Below, piece by piece: positions 13,193-26,300 of a DNA stretch of 64,000 bases. The stretch is from assembly GCF_027942865.1 (NCBI RefSeq), contig NC_134510.1:26467209-26531208 (forward strand), in the 5' to 3' direction. This stretch comes from Odontesthes bonariensis. Its lineage: Eukaryota > Chordata > Actinopteri > Atheriniformes > Atherinopsidae. How positions within the stretch are numbered: position 1 is the stretch's first letter; each line of letters starts with the position of its first letter. Under the pieces are notes generated by a model that was given only the letters and a program-made list of their open reading frames with translations, made no database searches and was not told where the DNA came from. The position numbers and the translations under genes were made by a program.

Positions 13193-15324
13193 CAACCCAG
13201 TATAGGTTTGCTGATCGGGTGCCATACCTGGCATGGAGATCTTCAAATATTTTCTTCACCTTTGAACTGGATGTATATATACCAAAAATAGAGACTTTTA
13301 CCGTCAGTTGAATTCAAGGTGGCTGACGGTTTGCTGCCACCTGCAGGACTTTGATGGCAACTTCAGCTCATGTGCTGTGATATTTCCATTGTGTCTTTAC
13401 AAGCTAACAGCTGAAAAAAAACTGGCGCAGCTGTTTACATGAGTAATTAACTTTGATGTAAATTAGTCAGAGCCTCACAAGTGGAAGGAGCTGATACTGT
13501 GCTGTGTAGCTAAAGCTCAGGGGTGTATCCATTCTTTATTTTTACGTCAACAAATCCTGTGAAAAGACCAAAATATAAAAAGATGCACTGAGAGTAACAA
13601 ACACTGCCTTGTTTATCTTATATGTCGGTGTTACGGACCCCCATGGTTGTTACAAAACCCATCAGTGAGTCACACTGTTGCACTAACTGACATGCTCACC
13701 CATGTGGGGACCTTCATTTTGATCATTCACACCGTCTACTGCTGTAAATACGTACTGTAAATCCACAGCTCTTCTTCATTAGGAACAAATGGTTTCAGCA
13801 CTGACACCGCATCAAAGTCTCAAAGACATGAATAGACTGGCATTTGACTTTTTCTGGGATTTGTTGACAGAATAATTCCAGTCTTATCTCCCGTAAAACC
13901 GTTAAAAAGATCCAGAGATGTTGTGTAAATGTTAGTCGAAGGAGAATGTTACGATTCATGAATCATCTAAATGTTGAATTAATACATGTGTATGAACATG
14001 ATGTGCCAAATGTCAAATGTCTGAAATAGCAACGAGTTCCATAAAAGTCAGGGCGCGGGGGGGGTCGTCATCATGTGTTGCATATCCTGTTTTTTTCTTA
14101 ACATCAAAGAACTGAGGAAAACAGTTGTTTTACTTCTGTTCTCGACATGTTTTCCCTTTCTTGTTTGATGCAGGATTTCCGCCGTAGAACAATTCAGGGT
14201 CTCCTTTATTGCATAATGTGCCAAATGATTTTCACTGGCTGATAGGTCTGAACCAGATGAAGACCTGGACTCCTTCACTGCACTGAAATGAGGAAAGCCT
14301 GCTCTGAAAACTAAATGATCTGGATAGCTATATGCAAATTCCCCCTGTCATGTGCACGAATGCACACCATTCTCATAGGGCAGACTGGCTCTTACTAACT
14401 GCCTTGAAGATCCCTCTGCGCTTTAGTCCAGGGCATGCAGCGTTCAGGACTTCTAATTAGACTCTGAAAGAAAAAGTCTTAAATGAGCTTAGACCCAGAG
14501 ACAGGGGTTTGCAGAAGTTTCCCTGAGCCCTTGCAGTGATTTCCATTAGTCCTCTGCTCTTAATCACATACGAGATTACTGTTGACAATTAACCTTATTA
14601 GATGTGAGATTATCCAAGAGGGGCCGTTCCGTCTTTTCAACAGATTCAGACTTATTTTTCTTAATCCCAGGTATATTTACTGCGATATTTGTTAGATAAC
14701 TCGGCATCAACGTCACATATGTTTTCTTTATCCTATTTTTTACGACATAGATAGTTTAAATGATTTACAAAGTACTGCATTCTGTTTATTATTTGCAGCT
14801 TAATTTTTTGTCGGAAAAGGTCGTGTATTTATTCTAAACAATGTCTAATTTAATTCATATTGTACCAGCTTCTGTCAGTGACTTGTGAATTGCACATTAA
14901 CACCGTTACATTAAAAAAAAAAGGAAAAATACTTTTTAAGTACATTGCTATGCACATTTTTATGAGACTTGTAAAACTTACTGACGTGGAGTAAAAATAC
15001 CCCACACAGATTGTTTAACTGTAAAACACCATGCAGCATGTACTGATGCACTGAACACGCAGAAGCAGAACATGGCAGATGTATGATTTGTTTATAACAT
15101 TGTGAAGATAGTGCAATAATATGAGCAAACAAGTGAGGAATGTTTACAAAGTCATTTAACTCTGCTTCTCCATGCAGTGAAGCTACACAGAACAGTCCTT
15201 CATAGTCTTACTGTGATCTTTCCAAACATTGTTGACTATAATAAACATGCTATTAACATGATTCAGATCTTGTACCGACTACTATTCGAATGAGGTAATT
15301 CTCTACAGCACGTTCGCAGCGCCG
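13193..15324. other. Intergenic region and 3' UTRs between two convergent genes
   Basis: The TNF receptor gene (plus) and rbp5 (minus) converge here, so both 3' UTRs must lie inside. For rbp5, a minus-strand AATAAA (plus-strand TTTATT) at 14828-14833 is one possible poly(A) signal. I see no other gene. Confidence 0.4.
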
Positions 15325-17282
15325 TCAGTCAGCCTTCTTGAAGACCTGCTTGGCAACTATGCCTTGAACTCTCATCTCCTGCGGAGAGCAGATGGAGGAG
15401 AAAAGGAAAAAAGAGGAGGGGGTGGGGGGTGGGGTGTTAATGAACAGAGAACTGAGAATCAATATGACAGTTTGGCACATCAAAGAAGAGCTACATGAAT
15501 GATAGGCAACACAAATCTGGGACTGTATCCAAAACAGTGTTCCCCCCCTCTCTCATTCCCCTCATCCTTTGACCTCGTAATCCGTCTCCTTCTCCGTCTC
15601 CTTCTCCTTCACCATTCACTTATCTTTCAGCCCCCTCCCCCCCTTCCTCCCCCAGCTCTTCTCTCTCTCTCTCTCTCTCTTCGTCAGTCTCCCCCGGTTC
15701 CCGTCTCCTGCTTTGTGTAACCTCTAAAATCCACCATCTTAAGCCTTGATCCTTGCTGGCATTTCTTTCCAAATTCTCTCCCGAGTTTAGCATCAACAAC
15801 ACGTTGTTTTGTCCCCACTGCAACAAAGGTATTAGTGGAACAATGATTGACTGTTTGAAAGCTTTAACCACTTTTAGAGCACCTCTGACGTGTTTGACGT
15901 GACAAAAATGCGCTTTCAGGACTCTCCTTGCCTCTTTTGTTGTGATTTTTGCATTTTCACAGAACTCAACAAACCCTCAAAAAAAACAAAAAAAAAACTT
16001 GGTCTCAAAAACACAGCATCAGAAAAAGGCAATGGATAACCAAACGCTCCCCTATTTGCATGTCTTCCCTCATCCAGCATATCAATTCCAGCATCGTTTC
16101 CCTTCAAGCTAAAACTTTCCTTGTTCCGTCTCCCCCCTCCCTCACTGTCACCCTTTGCTTTGACCTTTCCTTCCCCCTCTTTCTCTCTGAGCTGTACATC
16201 CTCACCAAATGCAGCTTGTCAGCCTCCAGCCAGTGAGTCCAGCCTCGTCCCTCTTTCTCTCCGCGCTGCACACAAACCAGCTTGTCTCCTTCCCAGTTCA
16301 CTGTAGTCTGCATGGGCACAGAGATGCTGTGTTAGTGCGTGGAATTAGTATGTAAAGTAGCACATACATTCATCCGCACAGCAGCAATCGGCTTTGTGAG
16401 TTTCTTTTTCCTTCTTTGCTTATTTTGGCCATGCACTGTTATCTCAGTGGGAGGGTTTTTCATCTATTTCCTCCGATGGTGGGATTGTGGTTACAACACA
16501 GACATGACAGCAGGAGGTGGGTCGACCACAGTCAGGAATTCATTAAACAAAGAAAACTTATATCATACATAATACCCGCGCGCATGTTCAGCAAAACAGA
16601 AACACTCACCTGACAAGTGCGGCCGTCCACAGGCCCCAGATCTTCAGTGAATTCTTTTCCAATGAAGAAATCCATGTTGAAGTTCTTGAAGGTGGTGAGA
16701 GTGCGGATCCTCATGGCACCTGTGGCCGGGTCGTGGGTGATTTCTTTGGTGGGCTTCAGTAGACACACAATCTTCCTCAGTGCATAATTGATATCTAAAC
16801 GATGATAGAGAGGAGAGAATTCTCTCATGACACACGGGACGGAAACTTTTCCTCACAGTTATCATCAGAGAAGAGCTCTGTCACACTCAGTGCAGCCGGC
16901 GTGAACATACACTGTGTGAGTGTGTGAGTCTGGGGTCATGTAGAGGACGAGGTGGTCATTTCATCACACTAATGCGCTGCTGCAAATGAAGATGGTCCAC
17001 ATTATGAAATCAGTCTTTGAAGATTAGGGTACCTTTATAGATTATCTCATAGCAACAAAGCAACACTCAGAGAGAAGCGCGCACACACACACGCGCGCGC
17101 TCACAAAGTTGATTACAATTTAAAGCAACAGCGCTGTTTGTTTGTGAGGCAGAAAGAGGAAAGTACTTTACGGGAGTAATGGTGAAAAAAAGAAAAAGAC
17201 TCGTACCTAAGGCTCCGAGGTAGTTTTCCATGTTATCCTGCTCCACCATGTGAAACGTGCCGGAGTAATTAGGTTTAGACAT
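15325..17282 (-). CDS. rbp5: Retinol-binding protein 5 (cellular retinol-binding protein III type)
   Basis: Four minus-strand exons, 17282-17207, 16794-16610, 16307-16206 and 15378-15325 (76, 185, 102 and 54 bp), give 138 residues plus stop. This is the classic four-exon layout of the intracellular lipid-binding protein family. It starts [17 protein letters not shown] and continues [57 protein letters not shown] and ends AKQVFKKAD. The pattern NMENYLGAL with EDLxxVDGRxCQ and LVCVQKGE fits RBP5 better than RBP1, RBP2 or RBP7, and RBP5 is in the same human block. These 15-kDa beta-barrel proteins carry retinol in the cytosol and present it to metabolic enzymes. The Gln of CQ and the Trp of RGWTHW occupy conserved pocket positions. 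All splice sites are GT-AG and the frame closes without adjustment. Confidence 0.92.
15659..15680. repeat. (CT)n microsatellite
   Basis: About eleven CT units inside a longer C/T-rich tract (about 15541-15690) in intron 3 of rbp5. Confidence 0.9.
17079..17100. repeat. Alternating (CA)n/(CG)n run
   Basis: An alternating purine-pyrimidine tract of GC, AC and CG units in intron 1 of rbp5. Such tracts can adopt Z-DNA. Confidence 0.85.
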
Positions 17283-18142
17283 TTTTTTTTCTTGTCTTTT
17301 GCTGCTTTCAAAACTCCAGACGAGCTCAGCTATCTGCTTTGATTTGTTTTCTCTTTTCTCCAGTAGAGAATGAATCCCACAGCTCAGCGGCCGCTTTGGG
17401 TGATATCAGTTTCTCTTGCGTAACTTTTTTTCTTTTTTCTTTTTTTGGGACAAAGCCTGGATTGAACGACTCTCTCTGTGCGTAAAATGAATAATGTGTC
17501 CTCCCGGTTTGGTTGTTGCACGGAGCTTGCGAGTCGTTTATGCTGCAGGATGGTCCACGATTTAAGGTCTGCAACTCTTCCCTGAAGGTGCGGACTTTCA
17601 CTCGATGTGTGCAACAGTTTCCAATCAGCTGTGACTCACTGAGGCAGACAGGGAAATTTCTCCAGGGGCGCAGTTTTTCTGCCGGGGGGGAGGTTCATTC
17701 TTCTTTATTCGAGCTGTTCTCAGATGATCAGTTGTAGGCAGAGGCGGCGCTTCGGAACCCTAAAACATGTGGTAGGTTCAGAGATTAGGTACTAAGCATA
17801 CTGGTGTGCTGACTTAATGGCAGTTGGCGAGAATAATTCGGCGTTCTTTCGAAGGTAAAACGAAACCTTATGTAAACTGTTGTCACCTTAATGCATAACG
17901 ATTAAAGCCCATTCTGTTATCTTTATCTGTTTGAAAAACAATACAGAACATGTCAATTATACATATATACATATATGTATATATAAAATGAATGTTAAAA
18001 CAGGTTCATATAAATTATATTTCTTTGTTAAATCATGACTGTCTCACATTCGATCTTACTTTGCGAGGTGGCTGAATTCTCGCGAGTTTCACACTCTGCC
18101 TACATTCACTTGTTACGTCAGGTTTCAGACGGTGCTGATGGG
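17283..18142. other. 5' flank of rbp5
   Basis: Upstream of the rbp5 start codon. It should contain the rbp5 5' UTR and promoter, though I cannot place a TATA box or start site. A 22-bp perfect palindrome of AT-rich sequence sits at 17963-17984. Confidence 0.4.
17963..17984. repeat. 22-bp AT-rich perfect palindrome
   Basis: The sequence is centred on CATATATG and is self-complementary for 11 bp each side. Being built from TA and CA steps, it may simply be degenerate microsatellite. Confidence 0.8.
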
Positions 18143-19448
18143 AATTAATCCAGTCTTGTGGGTTAAAGATCCACAACAAATGCCAGGTCCACAAGGTAAT
18201 CCCTACTTTATTTTAAGCTACATTTAAGTACTCACTGTGGCACCTGTTCCAACTTCTCTCCTGTTCACTTCTCTTTTGTATGCATACTGATACCTTAAAA
18301 TTGAAAGGTGGCTTATCTATTATAGCCTATTTTTGATGGTTAACTCTATTTTGATGGTTAACTCTATTCCTGTTACCATGAGGATAGTGAAAACATGAAG
18401 AGGATCACTCCCTTGCTCTAAGTGATCTCTCGCAACACACTATGTTCCCTGATATTTCGCTGTGTTCTGTTAACGCTAGAGGTTTACGAAATGATTTAAA
18501 ACGAAAAGCTATTTTTCTTTATGCAAAAGGGCAAAATTCTGACTTCTGTTTTATTCAAGAATCACATATGCGAGTCCCAATGATGCAAAATTCTGGAAAT
18601 CCCAATGGGGCGATGATATTTTCTTTTCCTATGGCTCTACACACTCGGCAGGGGTTTTAATTTTAAAACATAGATTTCAGGGTAAAATAATTGAATCCAT
18701 TGTTGACCTTGAAGGTCACTATCTTTTTCTTGTGGTATCTCTAGATGACTCTCTCTTTCTCCTGGGCAACATATATGGCCACAACTCTTCCAAAAAAAAC
18801 ACAACTTTCTTTGATAACATAGAATCTCAAGTGGAATATATTTGCAGTAGATATCCAAACATTCGTGTAGTTCTGGGCGGAGACTTTAATGAAACCATTT
18901 GTAATAGTGTTGATCGTTTTCCTGCAAGGTCCTCTCGAGGGACATCCCCTCTTTCTGGTGAGATGTTTCGTTTAGGGTTGCTGGATGCTTGGAGAAATAA
19001 AAACCCCACCACTACTCAGTTCACCTGGTCAAATAAATCAGGGTCGCTTAAATCAAGATTAGATTACTGGTTAATTTCATGTTCTTTGTCTCCATATGTG
19101 TCTAGGTATGAGATCCTACCTTCTCCGTTATCTGATCATAACTGCATTGTAGTTAAATTAGCTGATAATAATGTTCAGCCTGGCAAATTCACTGCATACT
19201 GGAAACTGAATTCTTCACTTCTTGAGGATGAGGCGCTAGTAGAAGCCATTAACGCCACAATAAGTTCATATTTCATTAAAGCTAGTAATGAAAACAAATT
19301 CTGCAGCAACTGGGAACTTCTCAAATTTGAGATTCAATCTACTTTCATTGCAAACATTGCAGATAGTCTGCATTTATTGGTATGTTGTTTAATTCATGTT
19401 GCATTTGTTGTTTCTTTCAATAAAAAGAAAAAAAATTAATCCAGTCTT
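18143..19448 (+). mobile_element. Internally deleted L1/Tx1-clade LINE with target-site duplications
   Basis: The insert 18158-19433 lies between two identical 15-bp direct repeats, AATTAATCCAGTCTT at 18143-18157 and 19434-19448. Inside are a 5' segment without an ORF1, a tandem 18-bp duplication at 18332-18349/18350-18367, an apurinic-like endonuclease region (about 18442-19340), and a short 3' tail with AATAAA and an A-rich end. The reverse transcriptase, RNase and most of the usual ORF2 (several kb) are absent. The endonuclease-to-linker coding ends near WELLKFEIQ and passes straight into 3' tail sequence. The flanking duplications show that the short unit sits at a single integration site. 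It lies between rbp5 and ptpn6. Confidence 0.85.
18442..19340 (+). pseudogene. LINE endonuclease domain, frameshifted
   Basis: Two reading frames together make one endonuclease. The first (from 18442) has SVNARGLRNDLKRK and FIQESHM. From about 18575 the reading continues one frame over with DAKFWKSQWGDDIFF, so one base is missing there. The second part has GNIYGHN, VVLGGDFNET, KSRLDYWLIS and LSDHN. These are the expected metal-binding and catalytic blocks of an exonuclease-endonuclease-phosphatase fold of the L1/Tx1 type. With the frameshift and no reverse transcriptase, it cannot act alone. Confidence 0.85.
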
Positions 19449-20331
19449 TCACCAGCATCAAGACTGTCTCTTGTTACTATTTAGTTAATTTTGTCTATCA
19501 GGTTGCTCATTGTAGGAGTTCTCACAATTTTTGTTTAGCTTGAGTTATTTGTTCGAGAATAAAAACCTAATAAAGACATTAAAACACTTTTGAAAAACAT
19601 CATAACTGGTTATCTTTGGCAAATTTGTCTGTAAAGGAGAAAATCCTCCACTGGTATGAATCCTGAACAAAACTGAATGCAACACACAAAAGAAAATTCA
19701 AAAACTCATTTCAGGAAAAACAAGATAGATTTTGATCCATCTTTTGAATTTCTACATGTGAAGAATGGCTATAACTTCCAAAGAGGCCCAAAATGTAATT
19801 CAGTCAACAATTAATGGAGGCTTCAAACTGCGAAGGTTTTAATTTGGAAGAACTTACAACTGAGATGTGACAAATGTTTTTGTTACCATCTGAAGTGCCT
19901 CAAGCAGAGTTAAACTGAACATATGATAAAGTAACAAGCCACTAAATCTTCATGTTCTCATTATGCTTAATAATATGGATCTGTAAGATTAAAAGCATGG
20001 CAGAAGTTTTTATAAAGTGGCTAAAAAGTTCAATTTGCTCCTAAAGTCCAGCACTAAGAATTGGGTGATGAGATGTAGCTCCTATCAGAGCAGCATGCTG
20101 TAAAGATTATGTTCTCTTTACAGAATTATCTCCATGCAGTGAGTATACACATATTCCACCTTTATTTTTAACAAACACATCATCCAAGTATTCATATGGA
20201 TTATTAAATTGCAAGTTTTCTTGTTTCCATTTTTAGAATTACATTTCATTCAGTGGTGTCTGCTGAAAGACTTCTTCTTCAACAAAAAAGTTCCTGCATA
20301 AATACAACATAGTGAAACGTCTCCGTTTCTT
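19449..20331. other. Intergenic region and ptpn6 3' UTR
   Basis: No exon is seen. The right part is the 3' UTR of ptpn6 on the minus strand, probably ending near the poly(A) signal at 20161-20166. Confidence 0.45.
20161..20166 (-). terminator. Candidate poly(A) signal of ptpn6
   Basis: AATAAA on the minus strand, about 165 bases past the ptpn6 stop codon, the nearest canonical hexamer. This would make a short 3' UTR. Transcript data are not available to confirm it. Confidence 0.45.
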
Positions 20332-23300
20332 CTATCTTTTCTTCACTGAGCCGCTTTTTTTGTCAGACTTGGACTTTTTCACATCCTTCTTTCCTTTCGA
20401 CAGATTCTCGTAAACATCCTCTTTGTTTCTGAAAAGGCACAAAAGCAGAGCTGATTAGCGATTTCCTCAGAGACTGAACATTACCAGCAGACACTGAATA
20501 GACACAGATCTGAATAATTCAGGACTAATGAGAGGGGCTACTGCATAAGAGATAAAACAAAAAAAAACACAGCAACCACTCATGAATCAATCAGTCTCAG
20601 CTGCCAGCCAAATACTCAGAACTCCAACTAGGTCAGAGTTTACAGTTACTGTTACAAGCTGGACTGGACAGTGTTTGTGTCCTTTTTTGTTTTTCTAATT
20701 GGATAATCAAACATTGCTCAGTTTGTATAAGGAAAGTTAATCTGCCAAGAAGTCAAAATGCCCTTTTCAGACAAAGTGACAGACAAAAAAAAGATCTAAA
20801 GTTAATTTGTACTCAGGAATAAATACTGTCTGTTATTTTGTTTACCTTTGTTATTTATTAATGGTTCCCTTTCCATCATAATGTGTAAAAAAAATAAAAA
20901 GCTGGTGTTCGTTTTCTTCTGTTTCTCTAAAGGAGGTTTTCAGAGTTTGACAAAAGAAATATCTTCTGACTTCCAACAAGTGGCCGGTGTTATCGTCATG
21001 TGGAGTGAGCCAGGGAGGAGACGAATGAATTATATTATCACATTGCATTATGGCAACTGCAGGATTGGATGTGCTCGAGTAAGGACTCACAGCTAGTATC
21101 TCTACTTCTGCACCTTTGATTTTGAGCATGAGTATTTCGCAAACCTGTCACTTAAACGTTTTGTTTTATCATGAAGTGCGACACTAAATGTCTGAACATC
21201 AGCTTTGAAAGGGGAACGATTTAAGAAATAAAAAATAAAAAAGTTGTGGCTCCAGAAGGAGCTCTACTGAAGTAGAGTCACTTTAATTAGATTCTACTGG
21301 GTCAGAACACTAAAAATCAGATTTTTTTTAATCTCATCCTGAGCCCCGTCAAGTCACGTAAAAACACTGTAAAAAAAAATGTCCGGTTTTCACAAAGAGT
21401 AAGAAAAAGGATCTTACGTTCTGTTGCATCGTTTTTGATTAGTTTAATTAAACCAGCAGTTCAGGACTTCAAATAAATCAAATAAAGGCTGGCAGTAAGG
21501 AAGAGGTAATTTCCCTTGTTTCAGCGAGTGCACAAGCATTTGAAAAACTTGCTTATGCACACTCATTTTGGTGTAAAAGGGGTATTAGATAAAGACTAAG
21601 GACTTTTCCAGGATGGTGGCAGATTTAGATCTCTACCATCTGCGTATAATAACTGCCACAGAGACTGTTTGATTCACAACAACTATGGCCTATCAGAGTG
21701 ATTAAGGTTAATTGCATCATTAATCTTCGACAAAATGAATGCGCAACAGCAGAAAAAACAATGACCAGCAATCATTTGCTGGTTCATGTCCAGCCAGGAG
21801 TGAATGTTATTAAGCAGATTCAGTGACTTAATTCATCAATTTGTTGTTTGGCATCCAAAGACCCCCCCGCTGTGTTTGTATTAACCATATGAGCAAGAAC
21901 CAGAACAAGAGGAACTAAAAGTTTGTTTATCTTTGAATGTTTTGTCAATTTAGGAAGCAAATGAAAATGAAAAATCTTCATGATTAAAGACTTAAGATAA
22001 AAATGGTCTGTGAATTAATGCAAGAGAACCATGTTTTTGCTCTTTATGGTACACAGTCACAACAAACTGTGTGGATGGATCTAGTTATAGTCTAAACAGA
22101 CCATCAGCACATCCTTGACACTCCTGGTTATAATCCTGGTGGCCTATTGATTAAAAGTTAATTCTCCAACGCTCATGATTTTGACTCTCAGAAATTCCAG
22201 CAGGTCATACACCACTTTCTTTCATAATCAAATAAAAGCAGTAATGCAGCAAAAGGAATCGCGTTTTGTAACCCCTTATCTCTATTATCCTGAACAGGAA
22301 CAGTTTGTGTAAATCAAAATAGTCGAGTGGTTTAAACTACACCACAAACAGCGCTTGTTTTGACTAAAACCCACATGTTGCCAATGAATGGTAAAAGACG
22401 TGTTGGTATGCATATTTTTGGGCTGTAGTCATGAGAAAAGAAAAAAAAGAAGAAAATGTTAAAAACAAAGTCCAGCTGCGACTAGAGCACATCCTCTTTT
22501 CTCCATTGGCTCCTGACACTGCAGCTCGGCTCCCACTCAACAAAATGCTGACATGAGCCTGCAGACAGTGGCTACAGTACAAGTAAGTCATGTTTTCAAA
22601 GAAGATAGGTGAGCAGTGTGACATTTGGAGAAGTGGTGTGAACGTATGAGGGACATCCAATTCATACACATGTATGCACACTCACTTTGACACCTTCCTG
22701 CTTGCTGGTTGGTGTTTGAGTTGTAGATTTCCATACTCAGTGTCGGTTTCCTGATGAAAGAGACAAACAGGTGTTTCACTCAAAGCTGGTTCAGCATTAG
22801 TCATACACAGAGAAAGGTTGCGCTGCTGGTTTAGTCTTTGTGGTCAATTGTTTTGTCTCCCTGGGTCAATGTACAACTTTCGCAAGCAGCTCTGATAACG
22901 TATCATTCTGCTGGCGATGACCTAGTTGGCTTTGGTGATCAAAAGACACGCTAAAAAGGCAAAGACTTGCTACAAAAAAAAGGCTAAATCTTGGTGTGTA
23001 AACTATAAAAACTGGAATTTGTGTCCCAATTTCTCACCATATAGGCGTAGTCTTTGGCTTTGGTGGTCTGTATGTACTCGGATACTGCCAGGTAGATGAA
23101 TTTGTACTGAGCCTCAGTCTGCACCATACCAGAGCGCTGCTCTCGTACCATCTGGATGTATTTTGAAATGTCAATATCACAGTCCAGACCTACAGGAGAA
23201 AGAGAAGTGAGAGAGAGAGACAGTGTGACATTAAGGGAAATAAATCATGAACAGAAAAAAGTCTCATGGATTGATTATTTTGAAATAGTTTCTTTACCTA

Positions 23301-26300
23301 GAGTATCGATGGCCTCAAGGATCATGTCAATTACAACAATTGTGCCTGTTCGCCCGATTCCAGCACTGTGAAAATTCACAACACAGTCCATACACGTTGG
23401 GATGAATAAAGATTACATTTAACAGTAAGTGAACGTCATCATGAGTCCTGACAACACTTATCAACAGACATGTCTGCTGACATCAGTATGCTAACAAGCT
23501 CAGTGACTAAGCAGGATGAGAACCGGAGTTGGTCATAAACCACATTTTTTGGATAACTTAACATTTTGACTTGATGGTTTTGTTGCATGTACTGTATGTC
23601 CATGAAGGCAGGAGGGCCTTCCACCTTTAAAACTTGCACAGTACTTTTTAAATTCAAAAGTAAATTGTCTCCACTTAGGGCTGCATGGTGGTAAGCACCG
23701 TCGCCTCACAGCAAGAGGGTTCCAGGTTAGATTCCTGGCTGGAGTTTGCATGTTCTCCCCTTGTGTGCGCGGGTTATCTCCAGCTACTCCAGCTTCCTCC
23801 CACCACGCAAAAACATGCATGTTAGGTTGATTGGTGACTCTAAACTGTCCCTAAGAGTGAGTGTGAGCATGCATGGTTGTGTGTCTCGTTTGTCTCTGTG
23901 TGGCCCTGTGATAGACCGGCGACCTGTCCAGGGTGGATTAAGCGGGTATAGAAAATGGATGGATGGATGGATGTCTCCACTTATACAGCATCTTTTTTTA
24001 ACCGTGTTCCTGTTGTAAATCACTTAACAAAATATGTCTCATTTATCCATTCAAACAACCACCCATCCAGCACTTTTTATCATGTATACGCAGAGCTTTT
24101 TCTCTTAAATCACACACCGATTAAGGTGTCGGAGGCAATGTGGCATTCTTTACCATGCGTTTGCACACTCCCACGGGTGGAGGAGTTGGGGACTGAACTA
24201 CCAAACGTCCTATTGAAGGACAACCACTCTATTTGCTTTTCCAGTTGGCAGTCCAAGTGATTTGGGTTGTTACAAACGTCAGTATGTATTCACAATACAT
24301 GGTTGAATCAAAATGGTGAGTTCATACCAAAATTCCACAGTTTAGTTTTCTTCATATTATTTTTTAAGTTTCTTTTTTAAAACTGACTGATACTGCCATA
24401 GAGCCATTCCTGGAGCAGGCATAATTCAGAATACCTGGAATTTCTAAAAATTAATACGCAAAGTATAAATCCATATGGAACATGACTGTTCTTTGCTGTA
24501 AGGGTTGATGTAACTTTGCTGATTGAATGGATTTGGGGTTTTTAACGACTGATACCAATTATTTATGAAGCACGGTGACAGATGGCTGGTATTTGATGCC
24601 AGAATCATGTTTTTTGTGTCTGATCAAAGACAGCATTTACATTATAATGCAGATCGTCTCAAAAATGAGCTTGGTTCATTGTCTGATCAACTAATCAGCC
24701 TATTACTACAAATCAATATGAGATGGACTTAATGGCATAATATCAGCTGCTGGAACCTGTGTTTCAAAGCTCTGGGTGAGGTCTCTTTAAGGAGTAAAAT
24801 TAAAAGTTTTTTTTTTTTTAGATGATTTGATAACATAACTGAGTAACTTGCATTTCTTATTTATCGTTTCGGTTGTGAAAAAAGTTTTTTATTTGTGCAT
24901 TTTAAGGCTAAAATGTATGAAACGGGAACATCAATCTGATGAGGTCTGAGAGAAGTTCATCTCACCAGTGTGAATAAAGAGGAAATATGGGAAATATGGT
25001 TAGTGTTGTGAGGTTTTTGTGAAAACGCCAGCCGATATATGCACACGGGGATCATATAATTCTTATAACACCAAGCAGCTTCAGTATATCTTAAAGTATA
25101 TCTTAAATCACACAGGAAAAATTCCTAAAGGATAAACTATCAGTTGACTTTAAGCCCTTTGTTCAGTTACTACTTCACTTATCTTAGTCCAGAAAGTATG
25201 TTCCTTTTAATCTTAAACCTTCAAGAATTATCTATGAAAGCTGGACTATGTAACAAAATAAAACAAACAAACAGCCGCTGTAATATTTGTACTGCATTAA
25301 AACAAATACAGATGTTATCCCCGAGCTTCAGCACCCTGTGCAGCTGGAGGATTTATGATCTCGCTGATAGCAGCATCATAAACATGAGCCATTAATGCTT
25401 CAGCTGTCGAATACCTGCAGTGAACGATCATGGGACCAGCATCAGGATATTCAGCTTGTTTAGCGTTGACTTGAGTGAGGAAGCTGAGGACACCACCTGG
25501 CTCCTGAGGAACGCCATGGTCAGGCCAGCTGAGGTACTGGTAGTGCCATATGGTACGAGAAACTTTTGGCTGGGAATGAGAGAAAAACAAGGTCAGTACG
25601 ACAGAAATATATTAACATCAGTAACATATACAGAGATGAGCGAGAGTAGAGGTTTGGAAGTCACCTGGTTTATAGGAGAGATCTCCAAAACTCTGACTTT
25701 GTAATCAGTAGCATCCCTCTCTGACTTAAAGGTCACCACGTAGGGCCCGAATTCCTTTGTGGTATGAGGGTCCGGCCAGTACGGTACACATTTATTCTGT
25801 ACAAAAGTAATGAACATCATTCAGATTAAGTCTATCTTTATCTTCTGTGCTTCATTTACTTTTTTTAACAGAATATTTTCATGATGCAACATATTTCATT
25901 TTTTTTTTGTCGTATTTTTTGGTACTCTGTGTATTTCAATGTATCTTTAAGTCACATTAGTATGCATTACAGAAGCGAAGAGCTGCCCCAAAGCCTTTTG
26001 GAACAAAAAACTATTCAAATCAGAGCAACTGTGATTATTGTTTACAAATCTCTTTTCAAATGTTGATCATTGTATATGATTTGCATTGAGCTAGTTTCTT
26101 TTATTGTAGCTGTACTGCAGTAACCATCTTCCTCAGTTCTTCTCTCAGTGGAAAACAACATGAAAGAGGTTTAGAGATGAGCAGATATTCCGTCTGTTTT
26201 TTGTCATTTCAAGAGTATTGTGAGAACACACGCGTAAATTCCACTTCAGCATCTGCTATTGTAACTTTGATACCGACCCGGCCTTTCTCGACTTCTCTTG

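Noticed and set aside
15949..16319. Frames on both strands around rbp5 exon 3
   Set aside because: Only the minus-strand frame between the acceptor at 16307 and the donor at 16206 fits rbp5; the rest is intron and C/T-rich sequence.
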